Positions 11,331 through 22,499 of a stretch of 64,000 bases of DNA are shown one piece after another. The notes below the pieces were generated by a model. That model saw only the letters and a program-made list of their open reading frames with translations. It was not told the origin of the DNA and made no database searches. The stretch is from Symbiodinium natans (lineage: Eukaryota > Sar > Dinophyceae > Suessiales > Symbiodiniaceae), in the NCBI GenBank assembly GCA_905221605.1, contig CAJNDS010000043.1, positions 1-64,000 of the forward strand, written 5' to 3'. Position 1 is the first letter of the stretch. Each line of letters opens with the position of its first letter. The translations under genes and the position numbers were made by a program.

Positions 11331-11938
11331 TCAAGTTTCCTGCATGGCTGCATAATGCTGCATACAAATATGCATGGGCCCAGACCTTGGTGCACAAGGC
11401 ACTGCGCTTGACTGCATGCATGCCAGGTCCGTTTCAGCTCTGACCCAGCACCCAGGCAACGCTGCAGACACAGAAGCCTGCACAGTCGTATGAAGTGCTT
11501 CCGCACTCCTGTCCGCATCCCAGCTCGCGTCACCATTCAGTGTGGGTCTAGCCGGAGTGGAAGCAAACAGGAACACGCGAAAGACACGCCATGGCCCAGC
11601 GCAGGCAGCAACCAGCAGCTGTCCTAGATGAACGGGCCAGAACCTGGAAACTTGCCAACGCCAGGGGGCTCTGACAACTTGGAGCAGATCAGGGCGCAGC
11701 CCTCGGTGCAGAAGGTGCAGCGCTTGCTTGCACGCATGCCAGGTCCGCCTCAGCTCTGACCCAGCACCCAGGCAGCGCTGCAGACACAGAAGCCTGGAGA
11801 GTCACACGACGTGCTTCCACACTCCAGTCCCCACCTGCAACCTGCGCACAGGCGCAAGGCTCTTTCGCGCAAGTCAGATACCTCTAAACCCTACCTGAAG
11901 CATGGGCAAGTCAGCTCACTCACCAGTGGTTCTTCAAT
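11331..11938. repeat. Diverged and shortened members of the ~530-bp repeat family
   Basis: The core beginning GCATGCCAGGTCCG, followed by TCTGACCCAGCACCCAGGCA, returns near 11417 and 11735 in shortened units. The segment from about 11266 to 11680 has a close second copy at about 14150-14560, with small indels. Confidence 0.85.
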
Positions 11939-12451
11939 CTGCCGCCTAAACGGTCGCTGGTACTTGCTGCTCTGCTCTATGGAATGACATGGCCAGGAAT
12001 GGCCACTCCAACGTGATCAAGCACATCAAGAAGCATCCGTATGAGACAGGTAAGACGAAGCGTCTGACGCAGCGTCGTTCACAACATCGTTCGTCTGCAA
12101 CCACGCCTCCATGCAGCCGCTTGCGGTCATGCATCGTGCAATGCTGCAAGGTCTGACTGACAGGCACACATGCACTGCAGACAAAGAAGGCGCTAGTGCG
12201 CAGGTTTCTTTCATGCAAGGCTCTTTGAGATGCGTGGGTTTGCGCAGACTGCCAGCACCCACCGAGCTGTCTCAAACAACCTGCAAGGCTGAAAGGCCAG
12301 CCGACAAGCATCGGAGCATCTGCAATGCCCGGGTTCACTTGCAGGAACAATGCTGCCTTTTGATGGGCCTCCTACTCTGATGGTGATCCATTCCTCCAGG
12401 ATCTCCTGACCTGGCCCAGCCATGGCCATGACAGCGCACAGCCTCACAAAG
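11939..12451. repeat. 513-bp duplicated block, copy 1
   Basis: This block is repeated at 15165-15677 with a constant offset of 3226 bp. I noticed only one mismatch (A at 12019, C at 15245). It has no recognisable coding content; a 134-codon minus-strand frame and an 89-codon plus-strand frame overlap each other. Confidence 0.9.
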
Positions 12452-13139
12452 AGCTTGCAGCCGGGGCGCTCATTCAAATGTCTCAGCACAGTCCAGCTAT
12501 GCCCCTTGTTTTGGGCCCGCGATCTGGGCCAAACTACGTTACTTGCGTGTATAATGCATAATCTGAGGGGGCTACTTCGAGGCCCTGCCCAATCCAAGAC
12601 AGGTCATTTCTTAAAACTTTCGGTGGATCTCAGCTGGTGACTCAACCCGATTGGGATCTCTGCATCACAGCTCTAGCGAATCTTCGGACCCAAGCTTCGC
12701 CTTAAGCGGAGCACGACGTGCACCCCAGGTGTTAGCGTGCGCAGAGGGAGGCTTTGGACCCACATCATCGCTTGCCCCACATTGCTTCTTAGCTTTGAGG
12801 CCTTCTGGCAAGTACCAGGGTACACAAACTGGGAAGAGCTACTTTGCTGCAACCTGCGGAGAAGTTTGGACCGCACAGCTACTCTGGGCACCCCCACCCT
12901 TTACAACTTTGCTAGAAGATGCCGTCGGAGGACGCAAGCAATTTCGGGACGTTTCTTGAAATGTGCAGACTGGACATGCAGCCCTTGGTGAATGGGTGAA
13001 GTCTCTTCCGCGTCAGGGCTCTTATCTGAATCCTTAAAGATTGTAGTGTTAGGGCGAATCGGGTCGCAAGTGCGGCAGTCCCTGGTCTAAAATCTCGGGC
13101 TTATGCTTCAACGGTTGAGGATTTAGGGTTTAGGATTGA
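12452..13139. repeat. Diverged flank of the duplicated block
   Basis: Sequence after 12451 is recognisably related to 15700-15980, sharing words such as GGGATCTCTGCATCACAGCT. It is far more diverged than the 513-bp block and lacks about 50 bp present in the other copy. I see no gene. Confidence 0.65.
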
Positions 13140-14148
13140 GGGTGTGGGCGGCTGATTTCATGTGCAAACGAGGTCCATCTTAGCTCTGATCGGCAACGCT
13201 GCAGAAACGAATGCCTTCAGAGCCACATGACGTGCCCCCGCACTCCAATCCACACCCTCAACCGGCACGCAGGCCCAAGGGTCGCTCGGACAACTCTGCT
13301 ACAAGATCGCCTTGTGGGTCAAATACCTCCGGAACCTGATTCAAAGTAATTCAAAGTCACCGAAGAGTTTTTCTTCAGCTTTATGGAGGCCGAGCTATTT
13401 CGTGCTTCGGAAGAGCACGCGGCAGGCTGCTCTTGCTTCTCGCAAGTGCAAAAGGCGGTTCCATGGCAGACGTAAAGACAAAAGGGCCTTTGCATGGTTG
13501 GGCAGGAGACACGCGGGCCGACCAGAGGACCGATTGCACAGTTGGCTAGCTGCCTTTAGTGCCTTTGACATCTCCCTCTCGCAAGCATTCTGAAACACAA
13601 GCACGCCATGCAGGGCAGCCGGCACCCGGCTCAGATGATCAGAGGCCAGACATCTGAAAACTTGCGAGCTTTCTGCACAGTGGGAGTGGAAAATTCCTGC
13701 GCGCAGCCCTGGGTGCAGAAGGCACTGCGACTGCTTGCATGCATGCCAGGTCCGTTTCTCTGACCCAGCAGCACCCAGGCAATGCTGCAGACACAGAAGC
13801 CTGGAGTGTCACATGACGTGTTGCCGCACTCCAGTCCACATCCGCAACCGGCACACAGGCGCAAGGGCGTCTCGTGCAAGGTCGCCCGCACATGCAGGTC
13901 AGATGCCTCTCTGGAACCTACCAAGCAGCCACGGCAGCTTGGCGTTCAAGCCTTTGACATCCACGTGCCATCGGCAACGAACCTACCTGAGGCATTCTGA
14001 AGCACAGGCAAGCAGCTCGCGTCAGCAGCCAGCGGCTCAGTCAGTGTGGGCTTAACTGACCAGATGAAAGCAAGCGGCAACGTGCGAAGCGACTTTGACA
14101 CGCCATGGCTGAGTGCAGCCGGCAGCCGGCACAGAATGGCACAGATGA
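13140..14148. repeat. Partial and diverged ~530-bp family units
   Basis: A strongly diverged core copy lies at about 13155-13290. A better copy starts near 13670, and its 3' half (about 13860-14100) is nearly identical to the array units. Confidence 0.8.
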
Positions 14149-15164
14149 ACGTCAGAGGCCAGAAACCTGGAAACCTGTAAGCACCGGAAAGAGGCTATCA
14201 CAACTTGGGAGCAAATCAAGTTTCCTGCATGGCTGCATACAAATATGCATGGGCCCAGACCTTGGTGCACAAGGCACTGCGCTTGACTGCATGCATGCCA
14301 GGTCCGTTTCAGCTCTGACCCAGCACCCAGGCAACGCTGCAGACACAGAAGCCTGCACAGTCGCATGAAGTGCTTCCGCACTCCTGTCCGCATCCCAGCT
14401 CGCGTCACCATTCAGTGTGGGTCTAGCCGGAGTGGAAGCAAACAGGAACACGCGAAAGACACGCCATGGCCCAGCGCAGGCAGCAATCAGCAGCTGTCCT
14501 AGATGAACGGGCCAGAACCTGGAAACTTGCCAACGCCAGGGGGCTCTGACAACTTGGAGCAGATCAAGCTGTCTGCATGGCTGCAGTGGAAAATGCGTGG
14601 GCGCAGGCCTCGGTGCAGAAGGCGCAGCGCTTGCTTGCATGCATGCCAGGTCCGCCTCAGCTCTGACCCAGCACCCAGGCAGCGCTGCAGACACAGAAGC
14701 CTGGAGAGTCACACGACGTGCTTCCACACTCCAGTCCCCACCCGCAACCTGCGCACAGGCGCAAGGGTCTTTCGTGCAAGTCAGACGCCTCGATCTAAAA
14801 CCGACCTGCAGCATGGGCAAGTCCGCTCACGCACCAGTTGTTCTTCAGTCTCAGGGGGCTCTGACAACTTGGAGCAGATCAAGCTGTCTGCATGGCTGCA
14901 GTGGAAAATGCGTGGGCGCAGGCCTCGGTGCAGAAGGCGCAGCGCTTGCTTGCATGCATGCCAGGTCCGCCTCAGCTCTGACCCAGCACCCAGGCAGCGC
15001 TGCAGACACAGAAGCCTGGAGAGTCACACGACGTGCTTCCACACTCCAGTCCCCACCCGCAACCTGCGCACAGGCGCAAGGGTCTTTCGTGCAAGTCAGA
15101 CGCCTCGATCTAAACCCGACCTGCAGCATGGGCAAGTCCGCTCACGCACCAGTTGTTCTTCAGT
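14149..15164. repeat. Short-unit array: second copy of 11266-11680 plus a ~315-bp tandem duplication
   Basis: Positions 14150-14530 repeat 11266-11640. The segment starting CAGGGGGCTCTGACAACTTG at 14537 is repeated at 14852, giving a 315-bp tandem duplication with nearly identical copies. Open frames of 222-236 codons run through it on both strands and are explained by the repeat. Confidence 0.88.
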
Positions 15165-15677
15165 CTGCCGCCTAAACGGTCGCTGGTACTTGCTGCTCTG
15201 CTCTATGGAATGACATGGCCAGGAATGGCCACTCCAACGTGATCCAGCACATCAAGAAGCATCCGTATGAGACAGGTAAGACGAAGCGTCTGACGCAGCG
15301 TCGTTCACAACATCGTTCGTCTGCAACCACGCCTCCATGCAGCCGCTTGCGGTCATGCATCGTGCAATGCTGCAAGGTCTGACTGACAGGCACACATGCA
15401 CTGCAGACAAAGAAGGCGCTAGTGCGCAGGTTTCTTTCATGCAAGGCTCTTTGAGATGCGTGGGTTTGCGCAGACTGCCAGCACCCACCGAGCTGTCTCA
15501 AACAACCTGCAAGGCTGAAAGGCCAGCCGACAAGCATCGGAGCATCTGCAATGCCCGGGTTCACTTGCAGGAACAATGCTGCCTTTTGATGGGCCTCCTA
15601 CTCTGATGGTGATCCATTCCTCCAGGATCTCCTGACCTGGCCCAGCCATGGCCATGACAGCGCACAGCCTCACAAAG
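15165..15677. repeat. 513-bp duplicated block, copy 2
   Basis: This is the near-identical partner of 11939-12451. Identity stops abruptly at 15677/15678, where this copy has extra sequence. Confidence 0.9.
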
Positions 15678-17385
15678 GGTTTTGGGAGAAGATCTGGAAG
15701 CAACCGAACCCAAACCGTGGCCAAGGCGATTGCAGTGCCTGCAGTCGTCTCACAGGAGAGACCAGGGCGCTCTTTCAAATGTAGGTCAAAGGCCAAACGA
15801 TGCCCCTTGTTGTGGGCCCCTGATCTGGACCAAACTACGTAGTTGCTTAGTACTTGCATATTTGATACATAAGATGTGGTCCTGAGAAACCCGAGAAAGG
15901 TCACTTCTCACCGACGGTGGGTCCGAGCTGACTCAACCAGTCAGGGATCTCTGCATCACAGCTCTAGCCAGTTGGTGTCCAAAGCATGGGCCCTTGCAAT
16001 TTAAAGGCCGAGATTTTCAGGGCCCATACCTCGAGCCCCAACCAGCGCTGCATTCCTCATAATGTCCAGACGATGGGACAAGAGTCCCACAAACAATCGC
16101 CCAATCTTCGGACCAGGGTTGTTTTTTTAAGCTAAAGAATCCGGATGCATGGGCCGCGAGTTCGGCCGCTGTCACGCGAACCCCAGGTTAGCACACATCC
16201 GGGACCCATGGCACACGGACCTGGGAATTCACGATTTAACACAATCCACACCTGCACCCACGTGGGCCAGTGCACAGTGAATGCAGGTGCACAAAACCAA
16301 GCTCCGTCCTGCAATTCTGAAAACCCACTGCACATGGAGCGCACGTCAAGAAGTATCTGAGTCGTGCAGACCTGACCTGTGGCTCAGTACACTGTGCTGC
16401 TGAGCACCAGAGCCTTCAGATGGCAAAATGAGGGCCGAGCATACACAAGAGCTCAGATCGAGCTTCGGCCCAAGCTGTGACATGGGCGGGGCCTCAAGGG
16501 CTCAAGGGCCAGCCCGGGTACGAAGTCTTGGGCCCCACTGATGTTAACTTTGCTTTCTTCTCAAGCCCGCAGTGCGCCCGTGGCACGATCACCGCGCGAT
16601 GCGCAAGGGGAAAGCCCACATCCAGGAGCTTTCACACAGAGAGCGACACGTCTGCAGCTCAAGAAGCGGGAAAGAATCTCAGCCCGGTCATCGCATTTAG
16701 GCTTGGATTCGTGGCTCCTGCTGGCAGCTGGACAGCTATGACTGGAGTTGCTGCCGGTTCATCCGGAATGGCAGAAGCACTGCCTCGCGAAGCGTCTGGA
16801 CTCACACAACCAAGATCACTTCCAACCACGTGCCCGAACAGCCAGCTAGCTCCAAACTTCCTTTCCCAACTCCCCAGGCATCTCTTAACTCAGACTTTGC
16901 ACTCCGCCTCTGGGATACTCACTCCACAGAAACCCGCGAATTCCTTTACTCCGGGCCGTGCCTGCACCACGACGGTGTGCTGCTTCTTCTTCCGAGCTTT
17001 GTCGCGGGATCGTTCGCAGGCTGGGAATCTGCAGAACCGTTCCTGTGAAGGTTGTGGGAAAGATCGGGCTTGCTGGGTTGTGGCGACTGCCACAAAACAC
17101 AGTAAAGAACCAAAATTCGAGCCATACCCTTAAAGTATATCGTTTGGAGCTCAAGGCCTATCAGATTTAAGGTTGGTGAGCTTTCAGGTTTAGGGCTAAG
17201 CACGCCTCCAGCGTCATGACCTCAACAACAGGCGCTGCACCAGAGGCGCACAGCCCAGTCCTCAGCATTTCCGATGCTGAGCCCCGCCAACTGTTTTTGG
17301 ACTCTTTGGGTTCTTGAGGACCACCAAAATATCCGAAACCCCAAAAACCCTAGAACTTGTTTGGGTTTCAGGAAGCACTTCGAAA
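15678..17385. other. Gene-poor spacer
   Basis: Up to about 15980 this is the diverged relative of 12452-12690. From there I see unique sequence. A 218-codon plus-strand frame at 16477-17133 overlaps several minus-strand frames and has no recognisable domain, so I do not call it a gene. Confidence 0.45.
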
Positions 17386-17456
17386 AACCCGAACCCTAAA
17401 CCCTAAACCCCAAACCCTAAACCCTAAACCCCAAACCCCAAACCCTAAACCCTAAG
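17386..17456. repeat. CCCTAAA interstitial array
   Basis: CCCTAAA units are mixed with CCCCAAA variants. Confidence 0.9.
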
Positions 17457-18193
17457 AAGGCTGGGCTGACGCCCTCCTCGTTGACGCAGAAGCATGAGGG
17501 GGATGCGATCTATCAGAGTAGAAGCTGAGACCCCAAACCCCAAAAGCCCTCCGCAAAACCCGCTGGGCCAAGCGTGGGAGGGGGGGAGACGGTGAGTCCA
17601 AGGGGAGGCCAAGGGAGAGGTGGATTCTGTAGCAGCCCTTTACCCTAAAGCCTTAAACCACCTCCAACATACTGACAGTGAAGAGCCCATCATCAGTCGC
17701 CGCTTTCATGCCTGCAAGGTAAACTGTTGCTAAGTTGAGCGTGAAAAGGAGAAGCGAAAAAATGAACTCCTCCCTTCGGAGCTTGTGCGTATGAACCGTC
17801 ATCTTCCATATGTGTCTTCGCGAAGTCAGTCGGCAGAAAAAGTTGCGCAATAATTTCAGCGGTGAAAGGACGGGGCTTCGCGTTTGCCAGCTTTTGCCAT
17901 ACAAGGCAAACCCCAAATCCTACAGCCCTATCTATACAATATTTTATTACTTCTATTCTCTTCTCGTATATTCCATTATATGCCATTATTCTATTTTCTT
18001 GCAGTATTTTCCATTGTTTCAATTAGCAAGGTGGAATTATTACTATATCTTCGGAGAACCTGTGTACTAATGTACTACATTATGTTATATTCTGCTTTGT
18101 TAAAGTTTCAAGTTTCCGTAGAGCCCCGAAACTCCAAAGAATGCTGGGGGCCGGACTCGTGAACCCCGCGGCCAAGCCGCGGACCGCACCGCA
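17457..18193. other. Gene-free spacer
   Basis: AT-rich DNA lies near 17920-18110. No gene or RNA is recognised. Confidence 0.4.
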
Positions 18194-18312
18194 CTCCATG
18201 AGCCCTAAACCCTAAACCCTAAACCCTAAACCCTAAACCCTAAACCCTAAACCCTAAACTCTAAACCCTAAACCCCAAACCCTAAACCCTAAACCCCAAA
18301 CCCTAAACCCTT
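18194..18312. repeat. CCCTAAA interstitial array
   Basis: About sixteen units, mostly exact CCCTAAA, make this the last telomere-type block in the window. Confidence 0.92.
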
Positions 18313-18960
18313 GCTTGAATTGGGGCGTGTTCGGGGTTAGCGCACGGGGACCGGAACTGTGAACCAGGCAGGGCTGCGAGTCATGAAAAGAACCGACAGC
18401 AAGCTCGCGAAAGAGGTCGACAAGCACACATGCTGGGGGCAGGTACCCTAACGTCAACAACGCCAGAGGTTACGCAGCACCAAGGTGAAGTGAGTTGGCG
18501 GCTTTCTAGTTAGCAGCTGCGTTGATTCAGCGCATGCAAGAAGTGCAAGCCAGGAGGAACATCACTTCTGACGTGTATAATTCTGACTGTTAATGGCCCA
18601 CAAGAAAATGTGAGTGTCTGAAGTTGCGCTGGACAGTCGGACAGCTGTTAACTACAAAGTAGGCTAGTTGTGTGACCTAGTGGACTGCACTTTTTCCAAA
18701 CGCCCGTGCAGAAATGACGGAAAGAGTTCAGACCCTGCACAAAGGTTGCGGCAACCTGGAGCTCAAGGATTCTCAAAGCTGAAGAGAGCAACAATTTTGG
18801 TCAACCCTCAAACCACCCGAAGCTCTTGATCACGAAGCCAAAGCTCCGCAGTGTGCACGGAAGTGCAAGTTGCGCCATCATGCACCTTGCCTTGAACACG
18901 GAATGTGAGATTGCTACGGGGTTGACTCTTCGCTTTGCTTAGCTTGCAGTGGGCAAACAT
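18313..18960. other. Gene-free spacer
   Basis: I see unique sequence only. Confidence 0.4.
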
Positions 18961-19215
18961 TGAAGATATCATCTTAAATTACAGTATACGATATTGTGTT
19001 AAACTCTCTTGTGTTATATTGTACTATATATATATAGATATTAAATCCTATATCATACTATACGATACTCTACTCTACTATCCTATACTATTCTATAGTA
19101 TACTATACTATACTATACTATAATATACTATACTATACGAAATTTAATTTTTTGTGATAGATTAAACTATGTTTTTTGAATTATACTATCGTAGACTGTA
19201 TTATACCATTTTATA
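18961..19215. repeat. TATAC-rich low-complexity tract
   Basis: Degenerate TACTA/TATAC pentamer units are densest at 19085-19140. The composition is sharply different from the flanks. Confidence 0.85.
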
Positions 19216-19690
19216 CTCTCAAAGAAGAAACCTTCCCATCATTGCCATGGAAAGCATGATGAGGAATGCGATCAAACACTTGTCACGCTCACCATATCAA
19301 GCGCCATGGCGCGATCTACGCAAGTGGCCTCATGAGTTTATCGCCTTGAAGAAAACCACAGTGCAGGGACACGTTTGCAAAAAATGCAAGGTCTGTCGCC
19401 ACGAGCAAGAGGCGCATGTGCGGGACATTCAATCGACCATGCATGCACAAAGTCACAAAGGATCATGCTGTCCCAAAGACGCCGATACAACGACCAGTGC
19501 ATTCACAAAACGACCTCGTTGACAGGCAGGGTTCATGCTGACAACCAACAGGCGCAGTGGCCCACAAGTGTGCGAAACCCCTTCCCATGCTCGACTCACA
19601 GAACTCAAACAACCAACCACTTCGTTGAGGAGCTTGCACTAACGTCGAAAGAGCTTGTCTGATGGCATCAATGAATGCTTTTAAAGCGGG
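19216..19690. other. Gene-free spacer
   Basis: A 117-codon frame covers part of this stretch and contains closely spaced cysteines. It starts inside the AT-rich tract and shows no family signature. Confidence 0.35.
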
Positions 19691-19770
19691 CGCCTCTTTA
19701 CATCAGTAGCACAGTAGGCCGTTCTTGTGGGTCTCGCAACTAGGTGTGAAACATATCGCCGTGAGAAGCA
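19691..19770 (+). repeat. Dispersed repeat, left arm of a long-range inverted pair
   Basis: CGCCTCTTTACATCAGTAGC and the following CAGTAGGCCGTTCTTGTGGG match the reverse complement of 63927-63977 at about 90% with one 3-bp gap. Weaker similarity continues inward for about 30 bp. Confidence 0.75.
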
Positions 19771-20627
19771 AGAAGAACAAAGAAAACAAGGGCAAGCATC
19801 GAGGGACATCCAGCTAACATTGGTATTGGGATCCCAGACCGCTGCGTAGATCAAAAGCGCACCTCTCGGGCGGTGCGACCCGCAGACAGCAAAGGCAGGT
19901 TCTCCAGACCTGCGGGGTTGCCCGCTCGAAGATGCTGGCCGTCCAAGGGCTGTAGTCAACCTCTTTCACTAAGATCCAGAAGTTTTGGTCAGACGCCGCA
20001 CTCGCAAGATTCCTCGTTTGGATTCTTGTTCTTCACCTTCGTGCTGGAAACGAAAGAACCAGCGGAGAAAACGCTCATCTTAGAAGGTCGAGAAGTGCAT
20101 CAAGCGCGGTAGGACCGACGAGCAGCCAGCGTGAGCCAAGGAGCCAGTCGTACTTTTCCAGCGTCGGCGCCGGCCGAGCCAGCGGGTAGCCCCGCATCCT
20201 CCTCCAGCTCATCAGTCAGCCCCACGCTTGAGCGGAGAACGTTCCCACCAGGGTTTTCCCCTTGGTTTGGCAGGTCTACCCACAGCTTTCTGCCGCGGAC
20301 TGCGACTACGCGGAGGTGCGCTGGGTTCGGTGTTTTCGGTCCAGCTTTCTTCCTGACCTCTTGCTGCCAGTCTCAGTGCTGGTCAGCTCTGGTCCCAATT
20401 CCAACCCCAGTCGGCGGATCTACCCGCGCAAGGGTGGGCAAATTAAGTGAAGACCGGCTCAGCTGGCCCGGCCTGTAGTCCTGGTTTAACGGCCCAGATG
20501 CCGAAGGTTAGACCTCTGGTCTACGCACTAAGCTTCAAAGCCTAATGCTTCTTTCCCCGGGTTTCGTGGTCCGGGTCGCGTTTCTGCGCCTTCTACGGTC
20601 GGCCGGTCGGTGGCTTAATTGACCCAA

Positions 20628-20795
20628 CACTCCGAGGGCTTGAGGTAAAGGCCACCCCCCACGCTGTATTGACACCACTGCGCACCGCAGCCCTTTTGAG
20701 GCTTCAAGCGAAGAGAAAAAGGAGTATCCTACCCTGAGCCCAGTACGACCTCCGAACAACTTCTGAGCTTTCGCATGGTAGCGCAGCTCTGCTGA
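20628..20795 (+). repeat. Dispersed repeat shared with 63508-63650
   Basis: The shared words include ACTCCGAGGGCTTGAG, GACACCACTGCGCAC, TTTTGAGGCTTCAA and CTGAGCTTTCGCA, in the same order and orientation as at 63508-63650. The family is unknown. Confidence 0.75.
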
Positions 20796-21167
20796 GCCAG
20801 GTCGAAGCTGCGGTACAAAGCTTCTGGGAAATCTAGAAGACAACAAGACTTTCTGCTGGAAGCACGATTCCAAGTCCACCCTTCTCCGAAACTGGCGATG
20901 GGGAACGACGCAGCTTACTGCTGAGGAGGTGAGGCAGCTCACGGGACTTCTGCCGCCCTTCGAAGGCAGAGAAGGCCGACTGTAGGTTGCAGAAGCAGCT
21001 GGCGCAGAGCCAGCATTGCAAGAGCTCCAACAGGCGGATAGCACCGCCGTAGGTGGCACCTCAGCCAGCAGCGCAGCGGCAGCCTAGTCAAACTGTTCGA
21101 GATGCTCGTCTTGCTCATTGCGCACTGAAGATAGCAAGGAGCACAAAGAAACCAGAATCGATTCGTC

Positions 21168-21485
21168 GTGGCAAAGCTGCGGCAAGAATTTTTCCGAGCA
21201 GGCCAACTAAGGTCAATTTTTAGACGATTCCTGCTTTTACCAAAGTTTCCAAGGGCGACTTTAGCGCAGCTTCAAGAATGGAAGCTGGATATTGCAAAAT
21301 ATAAATCCGAGTTTGGAGCCGAAACGGCCATCTTGGACAAAGACAGGCGAGCTCCACTTATGGTTAAATCGCTCTCGGCCCTAAAGCAGCACTTGGCAAT
21401 GCATGCTTCATCACTGGGATCGTACAACGAGGTTCGAGCAGTAGTGGTCTTCTACCTGCAAGCAAGGGGGTGTGGACACCATTAA
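21168..21485 (+). pseudogene. Gag-like remnant of an LTR retroelement
   Basis: This 105-residue frame contains a stretch beginning LQEWKLDIAKYKSEFG and ending SYNEVRAVVVFYLQAR. The pattern of a Trp, an acidic/basic spacer, a hydrophobic segment ending in a predicted leucine/alanine-rich helix and then SYxEVRxxVxxYLxAR resembles the C-terminal half of Gag capsid regions in retroelements. No zinc knuckle, protease or polymerase follows. It lies just upstream of the Copia-A insertion site on the other strand and is unlikely to be part of it. The assignment rests on pattern likeness only; a short host exon is the alternative. Confidence 0.4.
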
Positions 21486-21905
21486 GTGGTGAAACACACA
21501 AGCCGCCAAGCAGCTCACAATCCTGATCTTCCCCAAGGTAAGCTGTGTTTACTGGGGAGCTAACAGTGCGAGGAAAAACGGTCATGCAGAGAAGACTGTC
21601 GGTTGTCTAAGGATTTGCTGCCTGCTTCTTTGTCAAGGCGAGGTCTTTTTGGTGCTTCGACCTCTGCCAGCTTTCCGAGCCGGCAGGCAGGAGAGCTTGA
21701 GTTCTAATCTTCTGGAGTGTTCAGGGGTTTCACGATTTCCATTTGTAATGAAGCTTAATTGGAATTTTGGAATACAAAGCCACACCCAAGAATCCTCATT
21801 GCTTGTATTTAAAAAGCCGCGCTATTTGAGGCGTGTTCACCCCAAGAAATCCTCATCTAGACTTCAACGTAGGTAAACTTTGGACAGAATCTTAAAGAGG
21901 CCACA

Positions 21906-21910
21906 CCTTA
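21906..21910. repeat. Target-site duplication of Copia-A, left copy (CCTTA)
   Basis: CCTTA lies directly outside the LTR end at 21911. An identical copy lies directly outside the other end, at 42961-42965. A 5-bp duplication is the usual size for copia integrases. Confidence 0.88.
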
Positions 21911-22444
21911 CGTTGAAACTCGTGGCACAGCTACGGGGCCTAAGGGACCTCAGGTCAAGACTACACTCAACCCTCACAGCACGAAGTGCGGACTCTTTTC
22001 ACTGCGCTGTTCACAGCTTCTCGAGCTCCGCTCGTCTTGAGCCAATGCGAGCACGGCTCTCCAGCTTCAATTCACTGTCTGCCAGACATGGGAAAACAAA
22101 GGTACTTCAGGTGAAAACACTCAGCCATGGAACTTCTACTCCTAAACACTGTGGGTAGGTTCCTAGCACCTCTTAGGTGCTCTGCTGAGCTCTGTGCAGA
22201 CCTAAACTGGCTTGAGTCACTTCTGGTCACCAAATACCAGGTCACAAACAGGAAACGAGTTCCGACAAACGAGTTTCGAGAAAACGAACAGAAAACGGTT
22301 CTTCCCACTCAAAACAAGGTCTCACCAAGCCAAAACAAATCTGCACTGCCTGACATGTCCTCGTGCCTATGCTTCACACTCATAGCAGACAACTCAAGTG
22401 CACATCACGTGTCAACTGGGAAACTAGGAGGGTCACATATATCA
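21911..22444 (-). repeat. Copia-A 3' LTR, distal part
   Basis: This matches 42424-42957 base for base except for one mismatch noticed at 22077. On the minus strand it starts TGATATATGTGACCC, where the first 13 bases repeat those left on the far side of the LINE insertions (33698-33686). It ends GTTTCAACG. It contains a TTGGCTCAAG spliced-leader-like decamer (reverse strand of 22036-22045). Confidence 0.93.
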
Positions 22445-22454
22445 CACGAAAGCG

Positions 22455-22499
22455 GGCTGCGTCGCTAGCCAGGTTAGGCTCTTCGGAACCGAAGTTCCG
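22455..22499 (-). other. Conserved double hairpin at the LINE-B 3' end
   Basis: GGCT...AGCC (22455-22470) and CGGAAC-CGAA-GTTCCG (22484-22499) form two small stems. Both have counterparts at 24911-24926 and 24939-24954 in LINE-A. One base pair of the second stem changes on both sides (A-T here, G-C there), so pairing is kept. Confidence 0.6.

Noticed and set aside
9033-15213. Repeated 84-236 codon frames on both strands as a protein family
   Set aside because: They recur with the tandem period, are open on both strands at once, and have no domain or consistent start. The repeat itself explains them.
16485-16510. Spliced-leader relic at GGGCTCAAGG
   Set aside because: Only GGCTCAAG matches, there is no adjacent element end, and the surrounding bases repeat CTCAAGGG.
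16477-17133. 218-codon plus-strand frame as a gene
   Set aside because: No recognisable domain, competing minus-strand frames in the same region, and mixed low-complexity composition.
19169-19522. 117-codon cysteine-containing frame as a zinc-finger gene
   Set aside because: It begins within the TATAC tract, the cysteine spacing fits no finger that I know, and it overlaps another frame.
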